A stretch of 5,333 bases of DNA, taken from positions 1-5,333 of the forward strand of contig JAUWLY010000215.1 of assembly GCA_030613445.1 (NCBI GenBank). The letters are read 5' to 3'. The DNA comes from Candidatus Stahliibacteriota bacterium. GTDB taxonomy: Bacteria; Hydrothermota; Tepidihabitantia; SM23-42. The notes beneath the pieces were generated by a model. It was not told the origin of the DNA and searched no databases. It worked only from the letters and a program-made list of their open reading frames with translations. The position numbers and the translations under genes are program-made. Shown piece after piece: positions 1 to 5,333 of this stretch; position 1 is the first letter of the stretch, and every line of letters starts with the position of its first letter.

Positions 1-272
1 GGGAGCTATCAACGCTCCTCCCAACACAATCAGTTATTCAGGGAAGGTTTTCCTTCATACGACCGCTATATTACTTATCCAAGGATAAGATCGAACGGCT
101 TGCTCAATTCTATGGTTTACCCCGTCGCACAAACATCTGTCCTTATTACCAGAGTTCAAAACGTGAAATGATCAGGAATTTCTTAGAAAAGATTAAAGAG
201 GAGAATCCCGATGTATACAAGAACATTTTCCGCGCGATATTTCATGTAAAAAAATCGTATATGCCATTTTGA
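1..272 (+). CDS. TtcA-like PP-loop ATPase, C-terminal part (tRNA 2-thiolation family), cut by the window edge
   Basis: This is the last 89 codons of a plus-strand gene, in frame from base 3 to the TGA at 270-272. The fragment resembles the C-terminal end of TtcA and related PP-loop proteins, which activate a tRNA base with ATP and insert sulfur, in TtcA using an iron-sulfur cluster. Signs are an IRPLYYLSKDKIERLA segment (matching the IRPL-Y---KDIE--A pattern of TtcA), then a Cys-Pro-Tyr (residue 46 of the fragment) followed by SSKRE, then a helical NPDVYKNIF--I stretch and a serine-tyrosine-x-proline ending, as at the TtcA C-terminus. The PP-loop (SGGxDS) and central CxxC lie outside the window, so TtcA cannot be separated from other TtcA-like thiolases such as TtuA relatives. 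The single cysteine is in the region of the third cluster ligand of TtcA. It converges on thpR and is probably transcribed separately from everything else here. Confidence 0.8.
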   Translation, partial: ELSTLLPTQSVIQGRFSFIRPLYYLSKDKIERLAQFYGLPRRTNICPYYQSSKREMIRNFLEKIKEENPDVYKNIFRAIFHVKKSYMPF

Positions 273-280
273 CAAAATCG

Positions 281-304
281 CAAATTCCAAGCTCCAAATT
301 CCAA
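281..304. repeat. Short direct repeat in convergent spacer
   Basis: Two identical 10-base copies of CAAATTCCAA lie at 281-290 and 295-304, separated by GCTC. They sit in the 86-base spacer between the stops of the ttcA-like gene and thpR. Tandem CAAATTCCAA-type strings are, from memory, a common dispersed intergenic motif in many environmental genomes. That they are dispersed in this genome is inference, since only one site is visible. Confidence 0.6.
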
Positions 305-326
305 ACAGAATTGTCGGATTGTAGGA

Positions 327-342
327 CAAGGCATCAGCCTTG
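327..342. repeat. Perfect 6-bp inverted repeat (hairpin) between convergent genes
   Basis: CAAGGC (327-332) and GCCTTG (337-342) form a perfect stem around the loop ATCA. GATT (317-320) and AATC (346-349) could pair further out. Neither strand has a T-run after the stem, so a standard intrinsic terminator is not supported, although the position between two converging stops would suit one. The GGC-loop-GCC core with flanking GTAGGACAAG resembles dispersed palindromes of environmental genomes (inference). Confidence 0.5.
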
Positions 343-358
343 CAGAATCGTCTTTATG

Positions 359-898
359 TTATCCCAAATTGAATTTCTCTGAAGCTTCGTATATTGGACC
401 TTGGGGAGTTAGGGTCGATTTAAAAAGCGTAATTGCCCCAGCTGAAAAGATCTCTGACTTGAATGATCTTGCAAGGATGTCATCGACCTTACAGAATTTC
501 TTTACTCTACCGATAGTCAGGTGTCCATGAAACCGTTTTTCCATTTTGAACCCAAATGGACTAAGTCCTTCTTCTAATTCATTAGCAATATCAATCAATA
601 CTTCATTCCCCTGATGTACACCTATCCATAGAACCCTCGGATTTTTCAGATGGGGGAAACACCCAACACCTTCCAAATCCATTTGAAAAGATGGCTTGCT
701 CTTGCTGATCTCTTCTAGCACCGACAGTATCTCCTGTCGCTTTTTCTCATCAATCTCACCCAAGAATTTAAGCGTAATATGTAGATTATCGACTTTAATC
801 CATTTTATTGGCAGCCTGGTGTTCTTCTCCTTATTTATGAAACGATCAACTTCCTTTCTTACCTGTTCGGGTATTTCAACCGCTAGAAATGTCCTCAT
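359..898 (-). CDS. thpR: RNA 2',3'-cyclic phosphodiesterase (ThpR / LigT, 2H phosphoesterase)
   Basis: A complete 179-residue protein of the 2H phosphoesterase superfamily, close to the usual family length. The two catalytic HxT motifs are present: HITLKFLG at residues 40-47 and HLTIGR at 126-131. The family start (RTFLAVEIP at residues 2-10) and the RVLWIG strand at 88-93 also fit. The enzyme hydrolyses 2',3'-cyclic phosphate ends of RNA to 2'-phosphate ends; older names call it 2'-5' RNA ligase from an in vitro reaction. It is cytosolic. The ATG at 898 is backed by a strong GGAGG 7 bases upstream and by the family N-terminus. It lies 15 bases after xth and is probably the last gene of the cinA-xth-thpR run, since a convergent gene follows. 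In Deinococcus-Thermus this gene lies between cinA and recA; no recA follows it here. Confidence 0.93.
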   Translation of the reverse strand: MRTFLAVEIPEQVRKEVDRFINKEKNTRLPIKWIKVDNLHITLKFLGEIDEKKRQEILSVLEEISKSKPSFQMDLEGVGCFPHLKNPRVLWIGVHQGNEVLIDIANELEEGLSPFGFKMEKRFHGHLTIGRVKKFCKVDDILARSFKSEIFSAGAITLFKSTLTPQGPIYEASEKFNLG

Positions 899-905
899 CG
901 TTTCT

Positions 906-910
906 CCTCC
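906..910 (-). promoter_or_regulatory. Strong ribosome binding site of thpR
   Basis: GGAGG on the minus strand, inside a longer GGGAGGAG, with 7 bases before the ATG at 898. It is the strongest Shine-Dalgarno sequence in the window and lies in the 15-base gap after the xth stop. thpR can therefore be initiated on its own from the shared message. Confidence 0.8.
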
Positions 911-913
911 CTT

Positions 914-1687
914 CTAAATTTCAATCTCAATGCCTAATGGGCAGTGATCAGAACCATGGATATCAGACATGATAAATGCGGACTTCAGATGCTTTTGTAG
1001 ATTCTCGCTGATAAAAAAGTAATCGAGCCGCCAACCAATATTCCTCTGACGGGCTCGGCTCTTGTAGTCCCACCAGGTATAATTCCCTCCCTCATGATGG
1101 AAAACGCGAAATGTATCAATGAAACCATGCGCGATAAATTTGTCTATCCAGGCGCGTTCTTGTGGCAGGAAACCCGATACTTTCTCATTTTCTTTCGGTC
1201 GAGCGATATCAATCTCAGTATGTGCGGTATTGATATCACCACAGATAATTAACTTTTTTCCTTGCTCTTTCAGGTTGTTGATAAATTCAAGGAATGCCTT
1301 ATAAAAATCCATCTTGTATTTGAGGCGTGCCTCAGACATACCTCCATTTGGGAAGTACATGCTGAAAAGTATGAATTTACCGTAATCCATAATCAATGTC
1401 CTGCCTTCATTATCAAACTCTGCCCGACCAAATCCCATTTTAATATCAAGCGGTTCATGTCTTGTCAAGACACCTACACCACTATACCCTTTTCTTTCTG
1501 CTGATGAAAAATAGGTACGATATCCTTTCATATCACTGATATCGACAGGCACTTGCGCAACATGAGCCTTGGTTTCCTGCAAGCACATTATATCAGGGTT
1601 CTCCTTGATAAACCAATCTACAAACCCCTTTTTGCACACAGCTCGTATGCCGTTTACGTTCCAAGAAAGTATCTTCAGTTTATTCAT
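914..1687 (-). CDS. xth: Exonuclease III / ExoA-type AP endonuclease
   Basis: A complete 257-residue member of the exonuclease III branch of the endonuclease/exonuclease/phosphatase fold, similar in length to Bacillus ExoA and E. coli Xth. It cuts the backbone 5' of abasic sites and trims blocked 3' ends in base excision repair, using a divalent metal. The expected active-site elements are all visible: WNVNGIR at 9-15 (Asn12), LQETK at 36-40 (Glu38 metal ligand), YFPNG at 111-115 (Tyr111), GDINTAH at 150-156 (Asp151, Asn153), GWRLDYFF at 218-225, and GSDHCP at 245-250 (the Asp247-His248 pair). The ATG at 1687 overlaps the end of cinA by 8 bases and has only a weak GGGTG upstream, so translational coupling to cinA is likely. 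Intact motifs indicate an active enzyme. Which activity dominates (AP endonuclease or 3'-exonuclease) cannot be read from the sequence. Confidence 0.95.
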   Translation of the reverse strand: MNKLKILSWNVNGIRAVCKKGFVDWFIKENPDIMCLQETKAHVAQVPVDISDMKGYRTYFSSAERKGYSGVGVLTRHEPLDIKMGFGRAEFDNEGRTLIMDYGKFILFSMYFPNGGMSEARLKYKMDFYKAFLEFINNLKEQGKKLIICGDINTAHTEIDIARPKENEKVSGFLPQERAWIDKFIAHGFIDTFRVFHHEGGNYTWWDYKSRARQRNIGWRLDYFFISENLQKHLKSAFIMSDIHGSDHCPLGIEIEI

Positions 1688-2159
1688 GACACCCGAGCAG
1701 ACGCTTCAACAGTCTAAGTACCTCAGTGCAAGCTTCTCTTCTTATTTGATTACGGCTGCCTTTAAACACACGCTTCTCAACTGATACATGCTGCCTTGTC
1801 GCAACACATAGATAGACCAAACCCACGGGTTTTTTCTTGGTCCCACCGGTTGGTCCAGCAATCCCGGTAATGCTGATGCTGATATCAGCCTTGAGTCTCT
1901 CAAGCACACCCTGGGCCATTTCCCTGGCCACCTCAGCACTCACTGCACCATATTTCCTCAGCGTTGCCTGTCTGACACCAACAACTCTCTGCTTCACTTC
2001 ATCTGAATAGACAATCACACCACCACAGAAGTACTTCGAGCTCCCTGGCTCACCAGTAATAAGGGTGCCCAGCATGCCGCCGGTACATGATTCGCAAACA
2101 CTCAAGCTTAGCTTCTTTTTGATCAATGTTTTGGCGATTTGGTTTAATAATTTATTCAT
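1680..2159 (-). CDS. pncC: CinA C-terminal-domain amidohydrolase (PncC-type nicotinamide-nucleotide amidase)
   Basis: A complete 159-residue protein made only of the CinA C-terminal domain. The N-terminal MoCF-like domain of full-length CinA is absent and is not encoded upstream, where a spacer and pgpA lie. The family hydrolyses NMN to nicotinic acid mononucleotide plus ammonia in the pyridine nucleotide cycle. Family signatures are SVCESCTGG at 20-28, GVIVYSDEVKQRVVGV at 47-62, GAVSAEVAREMA at 71-82, SITGIAGPTGGT at 96-107 followed by KPVGLVYL, and an arginine-rich SRNQIRREA at 135-143. The ATG at 2159 is the only good start before the core, because a TAA lies in frame 9 bases upstream; no Shine-Dalgarno sequence is evident before it. 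It overlaps xth by 8 bases. Some annotations would name it cinA; the enzymatic role is family knowledge, not tested here. Confidence 0.92.
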   Translation of the reverse strand: MNKLLNQIAKTLIKKKLSLSVCESCTGGMLGTLITGEPGSSKYFCGGVIVYSDEVKQRVVGVRQATLRKYGAVSAEVAREMAQGVLERLKADISISITGIAGPTGGTKKKPVGLVYLCVATRQHVSVEKRVFKGSRNQIRREACTEVLRLLKRLLGCHE

Positions 2160-2285
2160 TATGGACTTTTATAAAAATACATTTTTCTTTTCCATCATTA
2201 TGAACCTGGGGCACAGTAATTTTTTGAGATTGCTTCGCTCACTTCGTTCGCTCGCAATGGCAGAGGAGAGGAAGTTTCTCTGTAA
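2160..2285. other. 126-base spacer between pgpA and pncC/cinA
   Basis: This is the largest clear gap in the window. It holds a REP-like repeat at 2226-2260 and an AT-rich stretch next to the pncC start. That stretch includes TTTTATAAAA (2167-2176) and the inverted repeat AAAAAT/ATTTTT (2173-2186). I see no convincing -35/-10 pair or intrinsic terminator, so whether a new transcript begins here is open. Confidence 0.6.
2226..2260. repeat. REP-like GC-richer repeat in intergenic spacer
   Basis: The element is bounded by short inverted ends, ATTGC (2229-2233) and GCAAT (2254-2258). The internal heptamer TTCGCTC occurs twice, at 2234-2240 and 2247-2253, separated by ACTTCG. It is clearly richer in GC than the spacer around it. 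Sequences of this kind (ATTGC, then repeats of TTCGCTC-like units, then GCAAT) are, from memory, widespread dispersed repeats in many environmental bacterial genomes. Its copy number here cannot be judged from one site. It may stabilise the pgpA message end, but no T-run follows it in the direction of transcription. Confidence 0.65.
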
Positions 2286-2711
2286 CTACAGTTTCACCAA
2301 TGCCATGATAATTAATATCACAACGGTAGTGTATATTGCTGCGCCGAGATCATCAAGCATTACACCCCAGCCACCTGGTAAATCTTCCAGTTTTTTTAGG
2401 GGCGGCGGTTTGATAATATCAAACACCCTGAAGAGCACGAATGTAATCACCAGCGGCAATATCCTGCGCGTTGTAAAATATAGCGGAACCAGCAAACAAG
2501 CGTATTCGTCAATCACTATCTGGTGTGGATCTTTACCCCACACTTTAGCCAGGTCGTTTGAGATTGCGATACCCAAAACAATAAGCCCGATGGTAAGCGT
2601 GATGTAGAGTATCGGATATGCAAGCAGGAAATACCAAATAACTATACTCAGCACACATGAGAAGGTTGCCGGCGCTACCGGGATGTAGCCAATGAAAAAA
2701 CCGGTAGCAAT
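2286..2711 (-). CDS. pgpA: Phosphatidylglycerophosphatase A, start uncertain (possible ATT start)
   Basis: A small integral membrane phosphatase that removes the terminal phosphate from phosphatidylglycerophosphate to give phosphatidylglycerol. Visible PgpA hallmarks, numbered from the ATT at 2711, are the N-terminal ATGFFIGYIPVAP segment, an acidic DPHQIVIDEY block at about 61-70, FRVFDIIKPPP at about 94-104 and GGWGVMLDDL at about 113-122, plus several hydrophobic segments. The reading frame is open back to a TAA at 2774-2776, yet it has no ATG, GTG or TTG before the conserved N-terminus. The first standard start is a GTG at 2654, which would remove the conserved ATGFxxGYxPxAP motif and give only 122 residues. 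I placed the start at an ATT with AAGGA five bases upstream (141 residues); ATA at 2723 (145 residues) is an alternative, and a sequencing error is possible. It follows secF after about 17 bases and is probably co-transcribed with it. Confidence 0.85.
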   Translation of the reverse strand: MATGFFIGYIPVAPATFSCVLSIVIWYFLLAYPILYITLTIGLIVLGIAISNDLAKVWGKDPHQIVIDEYACLLVPLYFTTRRILPLVITFVLFRVFDIIKPPPLKKLEDLPGGWGVMLDDLGAAIYTTVVILIIMALVKL

Positions 2712-2716
2712 TATTT

Positions 2717-2721
2717 TCCTT
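2717..2721 (-). promoter_or_regulatory. Candidate ribosome binding site supporting a non-standard pgpA start
   Basis: AAGGA on the minus strand, just after the secF stop, lies five bases before the ATT at 2711-2709. The spacing suits initiation there, which would keep the whole conserved PgpA N-terminus. It is short and the region is A-rich, so chance occurrence is quite possible. Confidence 0.35.
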
Positions 2722-2728
2722 ATGCTGC

Positions 2729-3628
2729 CTATTTTTTCTTTTTCGGAAATCTCTCTTCCCAGATCGAAACAATGTTAGCGAGGATAAAAATCGAAGAATA
2801 AGTACCAATAACAAAGCCAACAAGCAGGGTAAAAGCAAAATCGGCAATCACTGCTCCGCCAAAGATGAGAAGTGCAAGAACTGCTAAAAGTGTCGTGCTG
2901 CTTGTCAATATCGTTCGCGGTAGTGTTTCATTCAATCCTGTATTCAAAATAACATCGTACGGTTCCTTGCGCATCTTCTTGTATTTTTCCCTGATCCTAT
3001 CAGATATAACGATTGAATCATTTATCGAATAACCGATTATTGTTAATAATGCTCCGACAACGACAATTGAAAACTCCCTCTGAGTAAGAACAAGAACACC
3101 AATAGTGAATATCGCATCGTGAAACAAGGCGATAAGTGCGGCAATACCGAAACGATAATCAAACCTGAATGAAACGTACCCAAAAATCAAAACTAAAGCA
3201 ATAAATATCGCCCAAAGTGTCCTGGTAAGTAATTCTTTGCCGATCTTTGGTTCAACAGTTTCCTCTCTTAAAATCTCCCGGTCATTATCCGGAAAATCTA
3301 CCGACAGAACTTCCTTTACTGATTTGGAAAATTCTACTGGTTTCTCATCGGCTGCCCTGATCAGGTACTCTATGCCTTCACCACCCAAAGCCTGGATGAG
3401 TGCCTGCTCTTTGCCAACTTTACTCAGTGTACTCCTGAGCTCACCGGTTGTAATCGGCCCGGAAAACCGTATCTGTAACAATGCACCACCAGTGAAATCT
3501 ATCCCGAAATTCGGACCTTTAGCAAAAATCAGAATGAGTGATAAAAGGATAACAACCGCTGAAAAAACGAAACCGTATTTCCTTTTTCCTATAAAGTCAA
3601 TATTCGTGCTCTTGATGATTTCGATCAT
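2729..3628 (-). CDS. secF: Protein translocase subunit SecF
   Basis: A complete 299-residue SecF, a usual length for the family. It partners SecD (and often YajC) in the inner membrane and uses the proton or sodium gradient to finish protein export through SecYEG. The N-terminal cytoplasmic part leads into a first membrane segment at about 19-35, then the periplasmic FGIDFTGG motif at 41-48. VEPKIGKEL at 125-133 precedes a cluster of five further membrane segments. The central membrane motif IGYSINDSIVISDRIRE (198-214) carries the conserved Asp204 and Arg211, and TSSTTLLAVLALLIFGG follows. The C-terminus is very basic (PKKKK). The ATG at 3628 starts two bases after the secD stop and has GAGGA seven bases upstream, inside the end of secD, so the two subunits are almost certainly made from one message in step. 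No odd features are seen. Confidence 0.97.
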   Translation of the reverse strand: MIEIIKSTNIDFIGKRKYGFVFSAVVILLSLILIFAKGPNFGIDFTGGALLQIRFSGPITTGELRSTLSKVGKEQALIQALGGEGIEYLIRAADEKPVEFSKSVKEVLSVDFPDNDREILREETVEPKIGKELLTRTLWAIFIALVLIFGYVSFRFDYRFGIAALIALFHDAIFTIGVLVLTQREFSIVVVGALLTIIGYSINDSIVISDRIREKYKKMRKEPYDVILNTGLNETLPRTILTSSTTLLAVLALLIFGGAVIADFAFTLLVGFVIGTYSSIFILANIVSIWEERFPKKKK

Positions 3629-3630
3629 CT

Positions 3631-5145
3631 CTATATCCTCAATTTTCGTACATCAAATTTGTATGTGAAGTAGTTGAAGATGACCTTACTGACAAAAACC
3701 GCGCAGAATAAATTAGATACTAGACCAATTGTCAGTATTAGGGCAAACCCTTTGATCGGACCACTGCCAAAGATAAAAAGTATGACACCGATTATAATAG
3801 TCGTTACATTTGAATCGAATATTGTGACCCAGGCACGCGCAAACCCTTGATCAATAGCCGTTCTGGTTGTTTTACCAATATTCAATTCTTCTCTTATCCG
3901 TTCAAATATCAAAACATTGGCATCTACTGCCATACCAATAGTCAAAGCAATCCCCGCAATACCGGGCATGGTCAAGGAACCGCGGAACGCACTCAGTATA
4001 GCAACTAACAAAAAGAGGTTCAAAAACAAAGTAATATCTGCAACAAAACCAGACAGTGAATAATAGATAAGCATGAATACTATCACCAGGAGACCAGCGA
4101 TAAGGACGGCACGAATTCCGCTCGTTATTGAATCCCTGCCCAAGCTAGGACCAACGGTTCTTTCCTCAACAATCTTTAAGGGTGCGGGTAAAGCACCAGC
4201 CCTGAGTATGATCGCCAAATCCCTGGCTTGCTCAGCAGTGAATCGACCAGTAATCATGGCCCTACCTTGAGGTATCCGCGTGACAATCGTAGGCGCTGAT
4301 TGAACAATACCATCGAGGACAATAGCTAATCGCTTGTTTATGTTCTTGCCAGTAAGCGTGGCGAATCTGCGGGCAGCCTCGCGCTTAAACTCAATACTTA
4401 CCTGCCATGAACCCAAATGCTGGAGGTCCTGGCTTTGAGCTGGTTCGTGCTTGGCATCACGAATTACTTCACCGGTTAGCTCAGCTTTTTTCTTGAGCAG
4501 GTAAAACCGTCTCACTTCACGGCCCTGGTGTGATTCTCTCGGACCGAAGAGGATCTGCAAGTCTGCAGGTATCAAATCCTTGACCTGATCAAGTATCGCA
4601 CGCACTGAATCCTCATCCCGCACATCAATCCCCATATCTTGCTCTACACGAATAAGATACGAAGTAAACGGTTCCTCAAAGGCAAACGTGTCCTCGACTT
4701 GCAGGAACTTGTCGATTTGACCTAAAACCTCCTCAATCCTATCCTCAACAACAAGGATGAATTCCAAATGGGCAACCTTTTCAATCAGATCTATTGCCCG
4801 ATCCCGATCAACACCGGGTAACTGAATTAAAATCCTGCCACCTGATTGTCTTTCAATAACCGGCTCATAAACACCAAATTCATCGATACGATTTCGGATA
4901 ATTTCATAGGCACGGTCTCTCAGGTCTCCAATAGTCTCAGTCAAACCGGTTGTATCCATTTCCAGAACAAGATGCATCCCGCCCTTCAGATCCAGACCAA
5001 GATGCATCGCCTTCTTAGATAGTGCGATTTCAGTTTCTTTGGATAAATTCTTATCCGTATACAGCCGGATTGTCGGATAGATCGCAATAATGCCCAGCAC
5101 AAGAACGAAGATCACAATACCGATCCTCAAACCAATGTTTCTCAT
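3631..5145 (-). CDS. secD: Protein translocase subunit SecD
   Basis: A complete 504-residue SecD, the larger partner of SecF in the ion-driven step of Sec export. The N-terminal membrane segment lies at about 6-24. The large periplasmic part begins with LGLDLKGGMHLVLEM (49-63) and the helix RDRAYEIIRNRIDEFG (76-91), and includes LDGIVQSAPTI (277-287) and ILRAGALPAPL (313-323). VGPSLG (331-336) leads into the C-terminal block of five membrane segments, with GMAVDANVLIFERIREE (404-420) holding the conserved Asp408. About 90 residues (roughly 128-216), weakly conserved to my eye, separate the first periplasmic subdomain from LTGEVIRDA. The ATG at 5145 overlaps the pdxJ stop (ATGA) and has AGGAG four bases upstream. 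The yajC gene, often next to secD, is not here; upstream is pdxJ. Confidence 0.97.
   Translation of the reverse strand: MRNIGLRIGIVIFVLVLGIIAIYPTIRLYTDKNLSKETEIALSKKAMHLGLDLKGGMHLVLEMDTTGLTETIGDLRDRAYEIIRNRIDEFGVYEPVIERQSGGRILIQLPGVDRDRAIDLIEKVAHLEFILVVEDRIEEVLGQIDKFLQVEDTFAFEEPFTSYLIRVEQDMGIDVRDEDSVRAILDQVKDLIPADLQILFGPRESHQGREVRRFYLLKKKAELTGEVIRDAKHEPAQSQDLQHLGSWQVSIEFKREAARRFATLTGKNINKRLAIVLDGIVQSAPTIVTRIPQGRAMITGRFTAEQARDLAIILRAGALPAPLKIVEERTVGPSLGRDSITSGIRAVLIAGLLVIVFMLIYYSLSGFVADITLFLNLFLLVAILSAFRGSLTMPGIAGIALTIGMAVDANVLIFERIREELNIGKTTRTAIDQGFARAWVTIFDSNVTTIIIGVILFIFGSGPIKGFALILTIGLVSNLFCAVFVSKVIFNYFTYKFDVRKLRI
3636..3640 (-). promoter_or_regulatory. Ribosome binding site of secF inside secD
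   Basis: GAGGA on the minus strand, seven bases before the secF ATG at 3628. It overlaps the last codons of secD, with the secD TAG lying between it and the secF start. This arrangement favours reinitiation by ribosomes finishing secD. Confidence 0.7.
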
Positions 5146-5333
5146 TTCACTCCTTTTATGATTCTTACCATCTCGTTCGTTGCTTGTCTGAAACCAACAA
5201 AAACGGCACGACCAACTATCGCAAATCCGATGGAAAAAGTACTGATTTCAGTAACTGATAACAATGCCTGAATATTACGATAATCAAGCCCATGACCAGC
5301 ATGTACTTTAAGACCTTCGCGTCTGGCTGCCTT
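5142..5333 (-). CDS. pdxJ: Pyridoxine 5'-phosphate synthase, C-terminal part, cut by the window edge
   Basis: The last 63 codons and stop of a minus-strand gene running in from beyond base 5333. PdxJ condenses 1-deoxy-D-xylulose 5-phosphate with 3-amino-2-oxopropyl phosphate to give pyridoxine 5'-phosphate in the DXP-dependent route to vitamin B6. The fragment is the end of its TIM barrel. It shows GLKVHAGHGLDYRNI (residues 7-21 of the fragment), with the conserved His-x-Gly-His-Gly-Leu phosphate-binding loop, then the SIGFAIVGRAVFVG strand and loop, where most relatives read NIGHAIIARAVFVG, and a final helix. The change of His to Phe and Ala to Gly in that last motif is mild and noted only as variation. 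The TGA overlaps the secD ATG by four bases, so pdxJ heads the visible operon. Confidence 0.93.
   Translation of the reverse strand, partial: KAARREGLKVHAGHGLDYRNIQALLSVTEISTFSIGFAIVGRAVFVGFRQATNEMVRIIKGVK
5150..5154 (-). promoter_or_regulatory. Ribosome binding site of secD within pdxJ
   Basis: AGGAG on the minus strand, four bases before the secD ATG at 5145 and within the last codons of pdxJ. Together with the ATGA stop/start overlap it points to translational coupling of secD to pdxJ. Confidence 0.65.

Noticed and set aside
317..349. Intrinsic terminator for thpR or the ttcA-like gene
   Set aside because: The stem is only 6 bp and no T-run follows it on either strand, so I list it as an inverted repeat rather than a terminator.
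696..917. Plus-strand frame opposite thpR, and similar short ones at 1119-1304, 1262-1504, 1569-1784 and 4073-4270
   Set aside because: All are antisense to genes with intact catalytic or structural motifs and carry no recognisable protein features.
1742..1939. A 65-codon minus-strand frame inside pncC
   Set aside because: It is a shifted reading of pncC, whose own frame covers the same bases with conserved GPTGGT and KPVGLVYL motifs.
2160..2200. A sigma70-type promoter for pncC with TATAAA as the -10 box
   Set aside because: No -35-like hexamer lies at suitable spacing, and transcription from that -10 would start at about the ATG itself.
2065..2607. A 180-codon plus-strand open frame opposite pncC, the spacer and pgpA
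   Set aside because: It runs antisense through two genes with clear family motifs and through the REP-like repeat. Its translation shows no recognisable domain.
2545..2847. A 100-codon minus-strand frame spanning the secF-pgpA junction
   Set aside because: It is out of frame with both real genes. The secF and pgpA reading frames account for the conserved residues across the whole stretch.
3237..3668. A 143-codon plus-strand frame opposite secF
   Set aside because: It lies wholly antisense to well-conserved secF sequence, is rich in serine and proline as expected for a shadow frame, and has no ribosome binding site that stands out.

Overview
The window is ordinary bacterial housekeeping DNA of moderate to low GC. 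It is tightly packed, with all but one gene on the minus strand. Nothing in it looks like phage, plasmid, CRISPR or defence DNA. The mix of genes and the two kinds of short non-coding repeat in the spacers resemble what I recall from uncultivated sediment or hydrothermal candidate phyla such as WOR-3. That is an impression only; no gene here fixes the taxonomy.

Reading the minus strand from right to left there are two blocks. The first (5333 to about 2286) is pdxJ (3' end only), secD, secF and pgpA. The pdxJ stop overlaps the secD start by 4 bases, two bases separate secD from secF, and pgpA follows secF almost directly, so these are very probably one transcript. A 126-base spacer with a REP-like repeat follows. 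The second block (2159 to 359) is a stand-alone CinA C-terminal (PncC-type) amidase, an exonuclease III/ExoA-type nuclease (xth) and the RNA 2',3'-cyclic phosphodiesterase thpR. cinA and xth overlap by 8 bases, and 15 bases with a strong ribosome binding site separate xth from thpR. At the left edge, on the plus strand and convergent with thpR, lies the C-terminal part of a TtcA-like PP-loop tRNA-thiolation ATPase. An 86-base spacer with a direct repeat and a small hairpin separates the two.

Functionally, SecD and SecF form the membrane complex that uses the proton or sodium motive force to pull proteins out of the Sec channel. PgpA makes phosphatidylglycerol for the same membrane. PdxJ makes pyridoxine phosphate. 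PncC salvages NMN, Xth repairs abasic sites and 3' blocks, and ThpR hydrolyses 2',3'-cyclic phosphate RNA ends. The pgpA-cinA-thpR order recalls the cinA-thpR(ligT)-recA neighbourhood known from Deinococcus-Thermus. Here xth sits between cinA and thpR, and recA does not follow.

I found no previously undescribed system. The observations most worth a second look are the lack of any ATG, GTG or TTG start that would retain the conserved N-terminus of pgpA, the xth insertion in the cinA-thpR neighbourhood, and the two repeat-bearing spacers.
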